Positions 8,068 to 14,171 of a stretch of 16,486 nt of DNA are shown here, piece by piece. The stretch lies in NCBI GenBank assembly GCA_007116205.1, contig SKIY01000010.1, forward strand, positions 1 through 16,486, in the 5' to 3' direction. The DNA comes from Candidatus Izemoplasma sp. (GTDB taxonomy: Bacteria; Bacillota_I; Bacilli_A; Izemoplasmatales; Izemoplasmataceae). The stretch's first letter is position 1. The number at the start of each line of letters is the position of its first letter. The translations under genes were made by a program, and so were the position numbers. The notes under the pieces are model-generated. The model saw nothing but the letters and a program-made list of their open reading frames with translations, was not told the origin of the DNA and did no database searches.

Positions 8068-8903
8068 AGTACCACCTCGAGGTGTCTTGCGGAATGACAC
8101 TGTATATTAATAGCTACTGGTAAAGAAGCAATGTGCATTGGAAATGTGTTTATTTTTACAGCGAGACAAGTGGTTTCGCCACCGACGCCCATAGGACCTA
8201 CACCCAAAGCGTTGATTTCGGCTAGCAACTCATTTTCAAGTGAACGTATCAAAGGATCATCGCTTGAATCTTCTAAATCTCTTAAAATTGCCTCTTTTGC
8301 AAGCATTGCAGACTTCTCAAAGTTTCCACCAATACCGATACCAACAATAATAGGTGGACAAGGTTTACCTCCAGCATCAAAAACAGTATCTAAGACCAGT
8401 TTTTTTACACCATCGATTCCATCAGCAGGCGTTAGCATTACGACTTTACTCATATTTTCACTACCCGCACCTTTTGATGCAATTTTAAAAGTAACTTTAT
8501 CACCCTCCACAAGTTTTGTGTGGATAATTGCGGGTGTATTGTCTTTTGTGTTTTCTCGATTAAAAGGATGTTTTACAACAGATTTTCTTAAATAGCCTTC
8601 ATCATAAGCCAACCTTACACCAGTGTTTATAGCTTCGTATAGGTTGCCATCAATTCTAACGTCTAATCCATGTTCAACAAAAATAACGGCAACACCGGTA
8701 TCTTGACAGAGTGGGGCCTTTCTACTTTTAGCGATTTCTTGATTTTGTAATATGTCATCAAGTATGGATTTTGATAAAGTAGAACGTTCTTTATCTTTAG
8801 CTTTTTTCAGCATTGTGACCAAAGAATTATCAAGTTCATAATTAATCTTAATTAAAGCATCTTTTATGATTTCTGACACTTTATTTGCATTTATTAAACG
8901 CAT
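8064..8903 (-). CDS. Class I fumarate hydratase (or tartrate dehydratase), alpha subunit
   Basis: Catalytic iron-sulfur subunit of 279 residues. The three expected [4Fe-4S] cysteines are Cys66 in APLCQDTGV, Cys182 in GKPCPPIIVGIGIGG and Cys269 in INIQCHSARH; their spacing resembles that of characterised class I fumarases. GPMGVGGETT (236-245) is the conserved glycine-rich segment; Cys246 right after it is probably not a ligand. An oxygen-labile cluster enzyme of this kind fits an anaerobic or microaerophilic host. The start has AGGTGG 4 bases upstream and an extended -10 promoter about 30 bases away. The TGA stop overlaps the beta start by 4 bases, typical of translational coupling. No other citric acid cycle gene is in view, so it may serve fumarate or malate interconversion in fermentation rather than a cycle. 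Confidence 0.92.
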   Translation of the reverse strand: MRLINANKVSEIIKDALIKINYELDNSLVTMLKKAKDKERSTLSKSILDDILQNQEIAKSRKAPLCQDTGVAVIFVEHGLDVRIDGNLYEAINTGVRLAYDEGYLRKSVVKHPFNRENTKDNTPAIIHTKLVEGDKVTFKIASKGAGSENMSKVVMLTPADGIDGVKKLVLDTVFDAGGKPCPPIIVGIGIGGNFEKSAMLAKEAILRDLEDSSDDPLIRSLENELLAEINALGVGPMGVGGETTCLAVKINTFPMHIASLPVAINIQCHSARHLEVVL

Positions 8904-8930
8904 TTAACCACCTCTTTCAATACAGTAAAA

Positions 8931-8939
8931 ATTATAGCA
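8931..8939 (-). promoter_or_regulatory. Extended -10 promoter for the fumarase operon
   Basis: The minus strand reads TGCTATAAT, identical to the tilS element. No clear -35 is visible. The predicted start near 8924 gives a leader of about 21 bases that holds the ribosome site. Confidence 0.65.
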
Positions 8940-9002
8940 TATAAAGAAAAACATAGATACATCAACGATCAATACAAGAAAAATAATTTATTGAGAAATC
9001 AC

Positions 9003-9031
9003 TTGCAACTACATACGGTATTTGATATAAT
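9003..9031 (+). promoter_or_regulatory. Promoter for rpmE: -35 TTGCAA and extended -10 TGATATAAT
   Basis: TTGCAA (9003-9008) and TATAAT (9026-9031) are 17 bases apart, and TG at 9023-9024 completes an extended -10. This is the strongest promoter in the window. The predicted start is near 9038. Confidence 0.8.
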
Positions 9032-9050
9032 CTACACGTCGTTAAACTTA

Positions 9051-9068
9051 CTATGATGAAAATCATGG
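9051..9068 (+). promoter_or_regulatory. GNRA hairpin in the rpmE leader, possible autoregulatory element
   Basis: CTATGAT-GAAA-ATCATGG folds as a 7-base-pair stem (one G-U pair) with a GAAA tetraloop. It ends 3 bases before the AAGGAG ribosome site (9072-9077). Ribosomal-protein L31 leaders are known as regulatory motifs in several bacterial groups; whether this matches the Firmicutes type cannot be decided by eye. Confidence 0.4.
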
Positions 9069-9085
9069 CGGAAGGAGCTACAAAT

Positions 9086-9304
9086 ATGAAAAAAGACATA
9101 CATCCAAAATATAACAAGGTTAGTGTTGTTTGTACAACATGTGGAAATACTTTTGAAACAGGATCTGTTTTAAAAGAAGTGCGAGTTGATACTTGTTCAA
9201 ATTGCCATCCTTTTTATACCGGTAAACAGAAACATGCATCTGCAGACGGACGTGTTGAACGCTTTAACAAACGTTACGGTATGGATAATAAAAAAGAACA
9301 GTAA
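9086..9304 (+). CDS. rpmE: 50S ribosomal protein L31, zinc-binding (C+) type
   Basis: Small protein of the large ribosomal subunit, here 72 residues. Two Cys pairs, C16-x-x-C19 and C37-x-x-C40, mark the zinc-containing form rather than the zinc-free paralogue made under zinc starvation. The signature CHPFYTGKQ and ASADGRVERFNKRYG segments are intact. I start it at ATG 9086, with AAGGAG 8 bases upstream. The in-frame ATG at 9053 falls inside the leader hairpin and would add 11 atypical residues. It is monocistronic: own promoter, leader hairpin and terminator. The neighbour tdk follows, an order common in Firmicutes. Confidence 0.97.
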   Translation: MKKDIHPKYNKVSVVCTTCGNTFETGSVLKEVRVDTCSNCHPFYTGKQKHASADGRVERFNKRYGMDNKKEQ

Positions 9305-9326
9305 CTTTTAGATTTGCCAGAGTCAT

Positions 9327-9374
9327 AACTGTGCTCCTGATTATTTAGATATAATCTAGGAGTACAGTTTTTTT
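9327..9374 (+). terminator. Rho-independent terminator after rpmE
   Basis: AACTGTGCTCCT (9327-9338) pairs with AGGAGTACAGTT (9358-9369) with one G-U pair, and an inner GATTAT/ATAATC helix extends the stem toward a small loop. A run of seven T follows from 9368. Confidence 0.92.
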
Positions 9375-9417
9375 ATGTTGATGCCAATTTATGCTTTTTC
9401 CTTTAGGTATAAAATTG

Positions 9418-9423
9418 TATAAT
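9418..9423 (+). promoter_or_regulatory. -10 box of the tdk-tadA promoter
   Basis: A perfect TATAAT preceded directly by TTG; no good -35 is seen. The predicted start near 9430 leaves a leader of about 25 bases to the tdk ATG and rules out the ATG at 9422, which overlaps the box. Confidence 0.5.
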
Positions 9424-9454
9424 GTATTATATACAAAAAGAAAGTTGGGATAAT

Positions 9455-10057
9455 ATGGTATTAAATCAAAAAGAAGGTTGGATTGAAGTTATCACGGGCC
9501 CAATGTTTGCGGGGAAAACAGAAGAACTATTAAGGAGAATAAAACGATTAGAATATGCCAAAAAAAACATTGTCGTTTTTAAACCGCTTATAGATAATCG
9601 TTATGCGGATAGTGATGTGGTTTCACATAATAACAATAAAACGAAATCAGTAAACATTAATACATCTGAAGAAATATTTTTACATATTGATAAAGAAACT
9701 GATGTAGTAGCGATAGATGAAGTACAGTTTTTAGACAACAAGACGCCTAAAGTTATTGACCATTTAGCCTCACTTGGAAAACGTGTCATCGTCAGCGGCT
9801 TAGATATGGATTTTAGAGGAGAACCATTTTCATTTATGCCAATGTTATTATCTATGGCTGAATACGTTACTAAATTAAGTGCTGTTTGTGTTGAGTGTGG
9901 AACGCCAGCAACAAGAACCCAACGTATAATTAACGGAAGACCCGCTAGATACTTAGACCCAATTGTTTTGATTGGTGCGAGTGAATCATATGAAGCGCGG
10001 TGTCGCAAATGTCATCGTGTACATCGCAAACCTAAATTATATAAAGGTAAAATTTAA
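9455..10057 (+). CDS. tdk: Thymidine kinase, type II
   Basis: Salvage enzyme that phosphorylates thymidine with ATP to dTMP. It has 200 residues, typical for the small type II (TK1-like) family. Seen: P-loop GPMFAGKT (15-22), Walker B with the catalytic Glu in AIDEVQF (Glu89), the structural zinc site C145-x-x-C148 plus C183-x-x-C186, and the flexible substrate-lasso region between them (RPARYLDP, 162-169). The start at ATG 9455 is chosen because the upstream in-frame ATG at 9422 overlaps the -10 box. The ribosome site is weak, a purine-rich AAAGAAAG about ten bases back, so the exact start is less sure than the identity. The stop TAA shares its last base with the tadA start. Confidence 0.95.
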   Translation: MVLNQKEGWIEVITGPMFAGKTEELLRRIKRLEYAKKNIVVFKPLIDNRYADSDVVSHNNNKTKSVNINTSEEIFLHIDKETDVVAIDEVQFLDNKTPKVIDHLASLGKRVIVSGLDMDFRGEPFSFMPMLLSMAEYVTKLSAVCVECGTPATRTQRIINGRPARYLDPIVLIGASESYEARCRKCHRVHRKPKLYKGKI

Positions 10058-10521
10058 TGGCTAATGATGTTCATTTTATGAAGCAAGCACTTATCGAGGC
10101 ACAAAAAGCATATGATTTAGGAGAAGTACCAATTGGAGCGATCATTGTCATGGATGATAAAATCGTTTCTAGGGGATATAACCTTAGAGAAACCACGCAA
10201 AACGTAATAAAACATGCGGAAATTGTGGCTATAGAAAATGCATGTAAGGCAATTGGTTCTTGGCGCTTAGAAAACGCCACAATATATATAACGCAAGAAC
10301 CTTGTTCAATGTGTGCAGGAGCCATTATACAAGCTAGAATTAGAAAAGTGGTATACGGAACAAAAGATCCTAAAAACGGCGCGCACGAGTCACAATTACG
10401 ATTGTTTGATATACCATTTAATCACCGAGTAGAAGTTGTTTCTAATATTCTTGCGGAAGAATCTCAAACATTAATTAAAGATTTCTTTAATGCTTTACGA
10501 AACAAGAGAAATACGTTATAG
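10057..10521 (+). CDS. tadA: tRNA-specific adenosine deaminase TadA
   Basis: Deaminates A34 of tRNA(Arg) with an ACG anticodon to inosine, allowing one tRNA to read several CGN codons. At 154 residues it has the zinc-dependent deaminase signature: H53-A-E55, with Glu55 the proton shuttle, and P82-C83-S-M-C86, followed by AGAIIQARI and VVYGTKDPKNGA, typical of TadA rather than cytidine or guanine deaminases. It overlaps tdk by one base (TAATG), with AAAGG about nine bases upstream, so translation is probably coupled. The SRP RNA gene follows directly, matching the tadA-SRP RNA order of Bacillus relatives. Confidence 0.94.
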   Translation: MANDVHFMKQALIEAQKAYDLGEVPIGAIIVMDDKIVSRGYNLRETTQNVIKHAEIVAIENACKAIGSWRLENATIYITQEPCSMCAGAIIQARIRKVVYGTKDPKNGAHESQLRLFDIPFNHRVEVVSNILAEESQTLIKDFFNALRNKRNTL

Positions 10522-10527
10522 TATAAT
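10522..10527 (+). promoter_or_regulatory. -10 box of the SRP RNA promoter
   Basis: TATAAT starts at the base after the tadA stop codon, so any -35 lies within the end of tadA; none is obvious. The predicted start near 10534 agrees with the 5' end of the folded RNA. Confidence 0.55.
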
Positions 10528-10534
10528 ATATTAT

Positions 10535-10655
10535 GTGAGATTTCTTATCCATCATCCTCATCCAATAGATAGTGGCGAATCAGGTCAGGTCGGGAACGAA
10601 GCAGCCTTAAGTTTTCTATTTATGTGGGTGGGGATGCTAGATAAGAAATCTTTTT
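10535..10655 (+). ncRNA. ffs: Signal recognition particle RNA (4.5S type)
   Basis: RNA scaffold that binds Ffh and targets nascent membrane proteins. The conserved domain IV core is present: GGTCAGGTC (10583-10591), a GGAA tetraloop (10593-10596) and GAAGCAGCC (10598-10606). It folds as one long hairpin: AGATTTCTTATC (10538-10549) with 10640-10651; CATCCTCATCC (10553-10563) with 10626-10636; AATAGA (10564-10569) with 10615-10620. The length of about 115-120 bases and lack of any extra 5'/3' domain make it the short 4.5S form without the Alu domain found in Bacillus. The tetraloop is closed by G-C instead of the more usual C-G. The terminal stem followed by five T probably also ends transcription. 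Confidence 0.95.
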
Positions 10656-10673
10656 ATAAAGGAGTATGAACTG

Positions 10674-11453
10674 ATGTCAAAAAAGCTTATTTTCATGGAT
10701 TTAGATGGTACGATTATTGATCATAAAACCAATACCATTTTAGAGAGTACTAAAAGAGTGATTAAAAACCTTCAAACCAATGGCCATACAGTTGTTATTG
10801 CAACCGGAAGACCGCCCTGTTTATTTTATGATATAGATAAAACACTAAATATTGACACTTATATTGCCGCTAATGGTAGATATGTAAAACATCAAGACAA
10901 GGTATTATTGAATGACGCTTTAAATCCTGAAATAGTTAACTTGTTTGTAGAAGAGATGGCCCAAAAAGGGTATGATGTAGGATTTGAAACGGCTGATAAG
11001 TATGTTGTAAACACAATAAGTAATGATTTTGTGGAAAAATTTAGTAATCATTTTCATCTACCTTTACCAGAAGTTATTGAAAACTTTCATTTATCCAATG
11101 ATATTTTACAAATGATATTATTCACGGATGATGATAATCAAATTGAATACTTAAAAAATCGGTATCCAGAGTTAGATTTCAATATATCATGTCCATACGG
11201 CATAGACATAAATGCTGTGGGTGGAATGAAAGAAGTAGGCGTTAAATTGCTTACAAAATATTTAGGGTTCCCAATAAAAGATACAATTGCGATTGGTGAT
11301 GGGCATAACGATATTGGGATGCTAGAGCATGCAAATGTAGGTATCGCTATGGGTAATGCCCCCAAAGCAGTAAAAGATATAGCGGATTATACGACCAAAG
11401 ATAGTCACCAAGATGGTATTGAATATATCCTAAAAAAGTTAAAATTAGTTTAA
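10674..11453 (+). CDS. Cof-type HAD-superfamily phosphatase
   Basis: Cytosolic sugar-phosphate or cofactor phosphatase of 259 residues, HAD type IIB (Cof) with a C2 cap. Motif I is FMDLDGTI, with the nucleophile Asp9 and acid/base Asp11. Motif II is the Thr in VVIATGRP, motif III the Lys in GGMKEVGVK, and motif IV is IGDGHNDIGML followed by GIAMGNAP. The substrate is not predictable from sequence; family members hydrolyse phosphosugars, FMN or PLP. ATG 10674 has AAAGGAG 9 bases upstream. It starts only about 20 bases after the SRP RNA with no separate promoter visible, so expression may depend on read-through past the RNA's terminal hairpin. No dnaX follows here, unlike the Bacillus order. 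Confidence 0.9.
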   Translation: MSKKLIFMDLDGTIIDHKTNTILESTKRVIKNLQTNGHTVVIATGRPPCLFYDIDKTLNIDTYIAANGRYVKHQDKVLLNDALNPEIVNLFVEEMAQKGYDVGFETADKYVVNTISNDFVEKFSNHFHLPLPEVIENFHLSNDILQMILFTDDDNQIEYLKNRYPELDFNISCPYGIDINAVGGMKEVGVKLLTKYLGFPIKDTIAIGDGHNDIGMLEHANVGIAMGNAPKAVKDIADYTTKDSHQDGIEYILKKLKLV

Positions 11454-11490
11454 GTAGTTAGACGTATTTGCAGTTAATTTTGTCTATTCC

Positions 11491-11519
11491 TTTACTTGGA
11501 TATTTATTAGATATAAAAT
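11491..11519 (+). promoter_or_regulatory. Candidate promoter for mnmG
   Basis: TTTACT (11491-11496) and TAAAAT (11514-11519) are 17 bases apart; the overlapping TATAAA at 11512 is an alternative -10. The predicted start near 11526 leaves a leader of about 23 bases. Confidence 0.45.
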
Positions 11520-11548
11520 AAGTTATGATTCTAAAAAAGGTGATTAAT

Positions 11549-13405
11549 ATGTATGATGTAATTATTGTAGGTGGCGGCCATGCAGGAAGCGAAGCTTCTT
11601 TAGCTTCTGCTCGAAAAGGATTGAAAACCTTGCTCCTTACTGGAAATATAGAAAGCATCGCTTCAATGCCTTGCAATCCATCAATTGGTGGACCGGCAAA
11701 AGGTATAGTCGTGAGAGAAATAGATGCTTTGGGTGGAGAAATGGCCCTCAATGCTGATATAACGCAAATACAAATGCGCTTGTTAAACCATTCAAAAGGA
11801 CCTGCTGTAAGAGCACTCCGGGCTCAAAGTGATAAAATTATGTATTCAAAGAGAATTCAAGAGGTGCTCACTAACCAGCCTAACCTAGATATCATTGAAG
11901 GGTATGTTGAGCGTCTTTTAATACAAAATGGTACTGTTTACGGCGTTCAGTTAGAGAATAATCAAACCTTTAATAGTAAAAAAGTAATTATTACTACAGG
12001 AACATATCTTAATAGTCATGTTTTAGTTGGACATGATAAGATTTCAAGTGGTCCTGATGACGAAAAACCTTCATTAGGGTTAAGTCCACAGTTAAAAGAG
12101 CTTGGCTTTAAACTTTTTCGACTGAAAACAGGAACACCTCCTAGAGTCAAAAGAGATTCTATCGATTTTTCAAAAACAGAAATTCATCCTGGGGATCAGG
12201 TTCAAAGACAGTTTAACCACTTTGAAAAGACTGACTATGGTGTTGATGATCAATATCCATGCTTTTTGACATATACTACGCCAGAAACACATAAAATAAT
12301 AAATGATAATTTAGAAAAAAGCGCTATGTTTAGTGGTGTGATTGAAGGTGTGGGTCCTCGATACTGCCCTTCAATTGAAGACAAACTTGTTAGATTTAGC
12401 GATAAACCGCGACACCAAATATTTCTTGAACCAGAAGCGAAGTCTTTAGATAGTATTTATATACAGGGGTTTTCAACATCTATGCCTCACGATGTTCAAA
12501 CAGCAATGGTTAAAAGTTTACCCGGTTTAGAACAAGCCGTTATTACTAAGTTTGCTTATGCAATAGAGTATGACGCTATAGATGCAAGACAGTTATGGCC
12601 AACCTTAGAGAGTAAATTGGTAAAAGGTTTATATTTAGCAGGACAAATCAACGGAACTAGCGGGTATGAAGAAGCCGCATGTCAAGGGTTGATGGCTGGG
12701 ATCAACGCCGCTTCGTCAATATTAGCAGAGAAACCTATAATTTTAAAACGCAATGAAGCTTATATTGGAGTGCTTATAGATGATTTAGTAACTAAAGGGA
12801 CATTAGAACCATATCGATTATTAACCTCTAGAGCGGAATATAGACTACTACTGAGACATGATAATGCATTGCATCGGCTTATAGATAAAGGCTACCAAGC
12901 TGGTCTAGTAAGTGAAAAACGTTATAGTGCTTTTCAAACAAAACTTAAAGAAGCCAATGCATTAATTGAGCTAATGAAAAAAACCTATTTAGTGCCTAAT
13001 AGTAATACCAATAAAATTATAGAAGAAATAGGCTCTAAAGCAATAAAAACAAAGGTTAGTTTCTATCAGTTATTAAAACGTCCAGAGATTAAAAGTAAAC
13101 ATCTTTTACATTTTGTTGAGAATCTTGAGTATAACGACGAGCAGTTTGAACAAGTAGAGATTCAAGTTAAATATGAAGGATACATAAAAAAAGCCAACCA
13201 GCAAGCTGAAAAACTATCAAAAATGGAAGCACAAAAAATACCTACCAATCTAAATTATGATGACATACACAACTTAGCTTTAGAGGCAAAAGAAAAACTT
13301 AAAAAAATTCAGCCAATGACATTAGGACAAGCGACAAGAATTAGTGGTGTGAATCCAAGTGATATATCGATTCTTTCAATCTATATTAAAAATCAAGGCA
13401 CCTAG
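11549..13405 (+). CDS. mnmG: tRNA uridine-5-carboxymethylaminomethyl modification enzyme MnmG (GidA)
   Basis: FAD-dependent partner of MnmE that installs the cmnm5 group on wobble U34 of tRNAs reading NNA/NNG codons, using methylene-THF. Seen: dinucleotide-binding GGGHAGSE (8-15), PCNPSIGGPAKG with the conserved Cys, TGTYLN, KTGTPPR, RYCPSIEDKLVRF with the second conserved Cys, the AGQINGTSGYEEAACQGL segment and the C-terminal ISGVNPSDISIL helix. The 618 residues are full length. ATG 11549 is chosen because AAGGTGA lies 5 bases upstream and the Rossmann strand begins at once; the in-frame ATG at 11525 would add eight residues and overlap the predicted transcript start. Its TAG stop lies in the loop of a terminator hairpin. 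rsmG follows, the usual gidA-gidB order. Confidence 0.97.
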   Translation: MYDVIIVGGGHAGSEASLASARKGLKTLLLTGNIESIASMPCNPSIGGPAKGIVVREIDALGGEMALNADITQIQMRLLNHSKGPAVRALRAQSDKIMYSKRIQEVLTNQPNLDIIEGYVERLLIQNGTVYGVQLENNQTFNSKKVIITTGTYLNSHVLVGHDKISSGPDDEKPSLGLSPQLKELGFKLFRLKTGTPPRVKRDSIDFSKTEIHPGDQVQRQFNHFEKTDYGVDDQYPCFLTYTTPETHKIINDNLEKSAMFSGVIEGVGPRYCPSIEDKLVRFSDKPRHQIFLEPEAKSLDSIYIQGFSTSMPHDVQTAMVKSLPGLEQAVITKFAYAIEYDAIDARQLWPTLESKLVKGLYLAGQINGTSGYEEAACQGLMAGINAASSILAEKPIILKRNEAYIGVLIDDLVTKGTLEPYRLLTSRAEYRLLLRHDNALHRLIDKGYQAGLVSEKRYSAFQTKLKEANALIELMKKTYLVPNSNTNKIIEEIGSKAIKTKVSFYQLLKRPEIKSKHLLHFVENLEYNDEQFEQVEIQVKYEGYIKKANQQAEKLSKMEAQKIPTNLNYDDIHNLALEAKEKLKKIQPMTLGQATRISGVNPSDISILSIYIKNQGT

Positions 13406-13427
13406 TAGGGGTGCCTGCTTTTCTTTG
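13396..13427 (+). terminator. Terminator overlapping the mnmG stop codon
   Basis: AGGCACC (13396-13402) and GGTGCCT (13410-13416) form a 7-base-pair stem whose loop begins with the TAG stop; a T-rich tract (GCTTTTCTTTG) follows. Confidence 0.8.
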
Positions 13428-13447
13428 TTTAAATGAGCTGACAAATA

Positions 13448-13456
13448 TGATAGAAT
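13448..13456 (+). promoter_or_regulatory. Extended -10 promoter for rsmG and downstream genes
   Basis: TGATAGAAT is one mismatch from the extended -10 seen elsewhere in the window. The predicted start near 13463 coincides with the first base of the AAGGTGA ribosome site, giving a leader of about 13 bases. No -35 at normal spacing is seen. Confidence 0.5.
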
Positions 13457-13475
13457 AATTTTAAGGTGATAAAGT

Positions 13476-14162
13476 ATGAATTATGATTTTAACAACGCAG
13501 TAAAGGGTTTAGGGATAGAGCTAAGCGACAGACAAATTGATCAATTCGAGTTGTATTATAAACTTCTAATTGAATGGAACCATAAAATGAATTTAACGGC
13601 AATAAAGGAAAAAGATGAAGTTTATGAAAAGCACTTTTACGATTCGCTTTGCTTAACGAAAGCTGTTACCTTAGAAAATCAGCATATATTAGATGTGGGT
13701 AGTGGAGCAGGTTTTCCAAGTATACCACTTAAAATTATGTTTCCTCAGTTAGAAGTTACCATTGTAGACTCTCTTAAAAAGAGAATAGATTTTTTAACTA
13801 TATTAGCTGATAAATTAGATATAAAAATTAACTTACATCACGCTAGGATAGAAACGTTTGAGTTGAAAGGTATATTTGATATAGTAACCGCAAGGGCGGT
13901 TGCTCCACTCAATATTTTATCTGAATTATGCATACCCTTTGTAGCTATCAATGGTTTATTTATAGCGATGAAATCCAAGTCACTAGAGTCTGAACTATCT
14001 TTATCTAAAAATGCAATAGAAGCCTTAGGTGGAGTGGTTAAAGATACGGTATTTTACAGTTATTCTGGAAATGAACGCAGTTTAATAGTTGTCAAAAAGC
14101 AAAAACAAACAGATTCAAGATATCCTAGAAAATATAATAAGATAAAAAAAACGCCTTTATAG
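13476..14162 (+). CDS. rsmG: 16S rRNA (guanine-527-N7)-methyltransferase RsmG
   Basis: SAM-dependent methyltransferase that makes m7G527 in 16S rRNA; its loss gives low-level streptomycin resistance in other bacteria. At 228 residues it is close to the family's usual length. Seen: WNHKMNLTAI (34-43), HFYDSL (53-58), the SAM loop DVGSGAGFP (73-81), IVDSLKKRIDFL, VTARAVAPL, and a basic C-terminal tail ending YPRKYNKIKKTPL, as in RsmG proteins. ATG 13476 has AAGGTGA 6 bases upstream. It is separated from mnmG by a terminator and its own promoter. The next gene begins 9 bases after its TAG, its ribosome site (AGAGGTG) touching the stop codon, so both following membrane proteins probably share this transcript. 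Confidence 0.96.
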   Translation: MNYDFNNAVKGLGIELSDRQIDQFELYYKLLIEWNHKMNLTAIKEKDEVYEKHFYDSLCLTKAVTLENQHILDVGSGAGFPSIPLKIMFPQLEVTIVDSLKKRIDFLTILADKLDIKINLHHARIETFELKGIFDIVTARAVAPLNILSELCIPFVAINGLFIAMKSKSLESELSLSKNAIEALGGVVKDTVFYSYSGNERSLIVVKKQKQTDSRYPRKYNKIKKTPL

Positions 14163-14171
14163 AGGTGCTAT

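Noticed and set aside
8163..8168. Cys246 of the fumarase alpha subunit as a cluster ligand
   Set aside because: Cys66, Cys182 and Cys269 already match the spacing of known class I ligands; Cys246 replaces a position that is usually a non-Cys residue after GGxTT.
8131..8595. Open frame of 154 codons on the plus strand
   Set aside because: It lies entirely antisense to the fumarase alpha gene, whose motifs are intact; it has no ribosome site and a composition typical of a shadow frame.
10666..10674. ATG AAC TGA mini-frame directly before the Cof gene
   Set aside because: The ATG is only one base from the GGAG site, too close for initiation; coincidence is more likely than a regulatory leader peptide.
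11438..11483. Possible terminator after the Cof gene (AAAATTA with TAATTTT)
   Set aside because: The stem is only A-T pairs with a loop of about 25 bases and no T-run, too weak to call.
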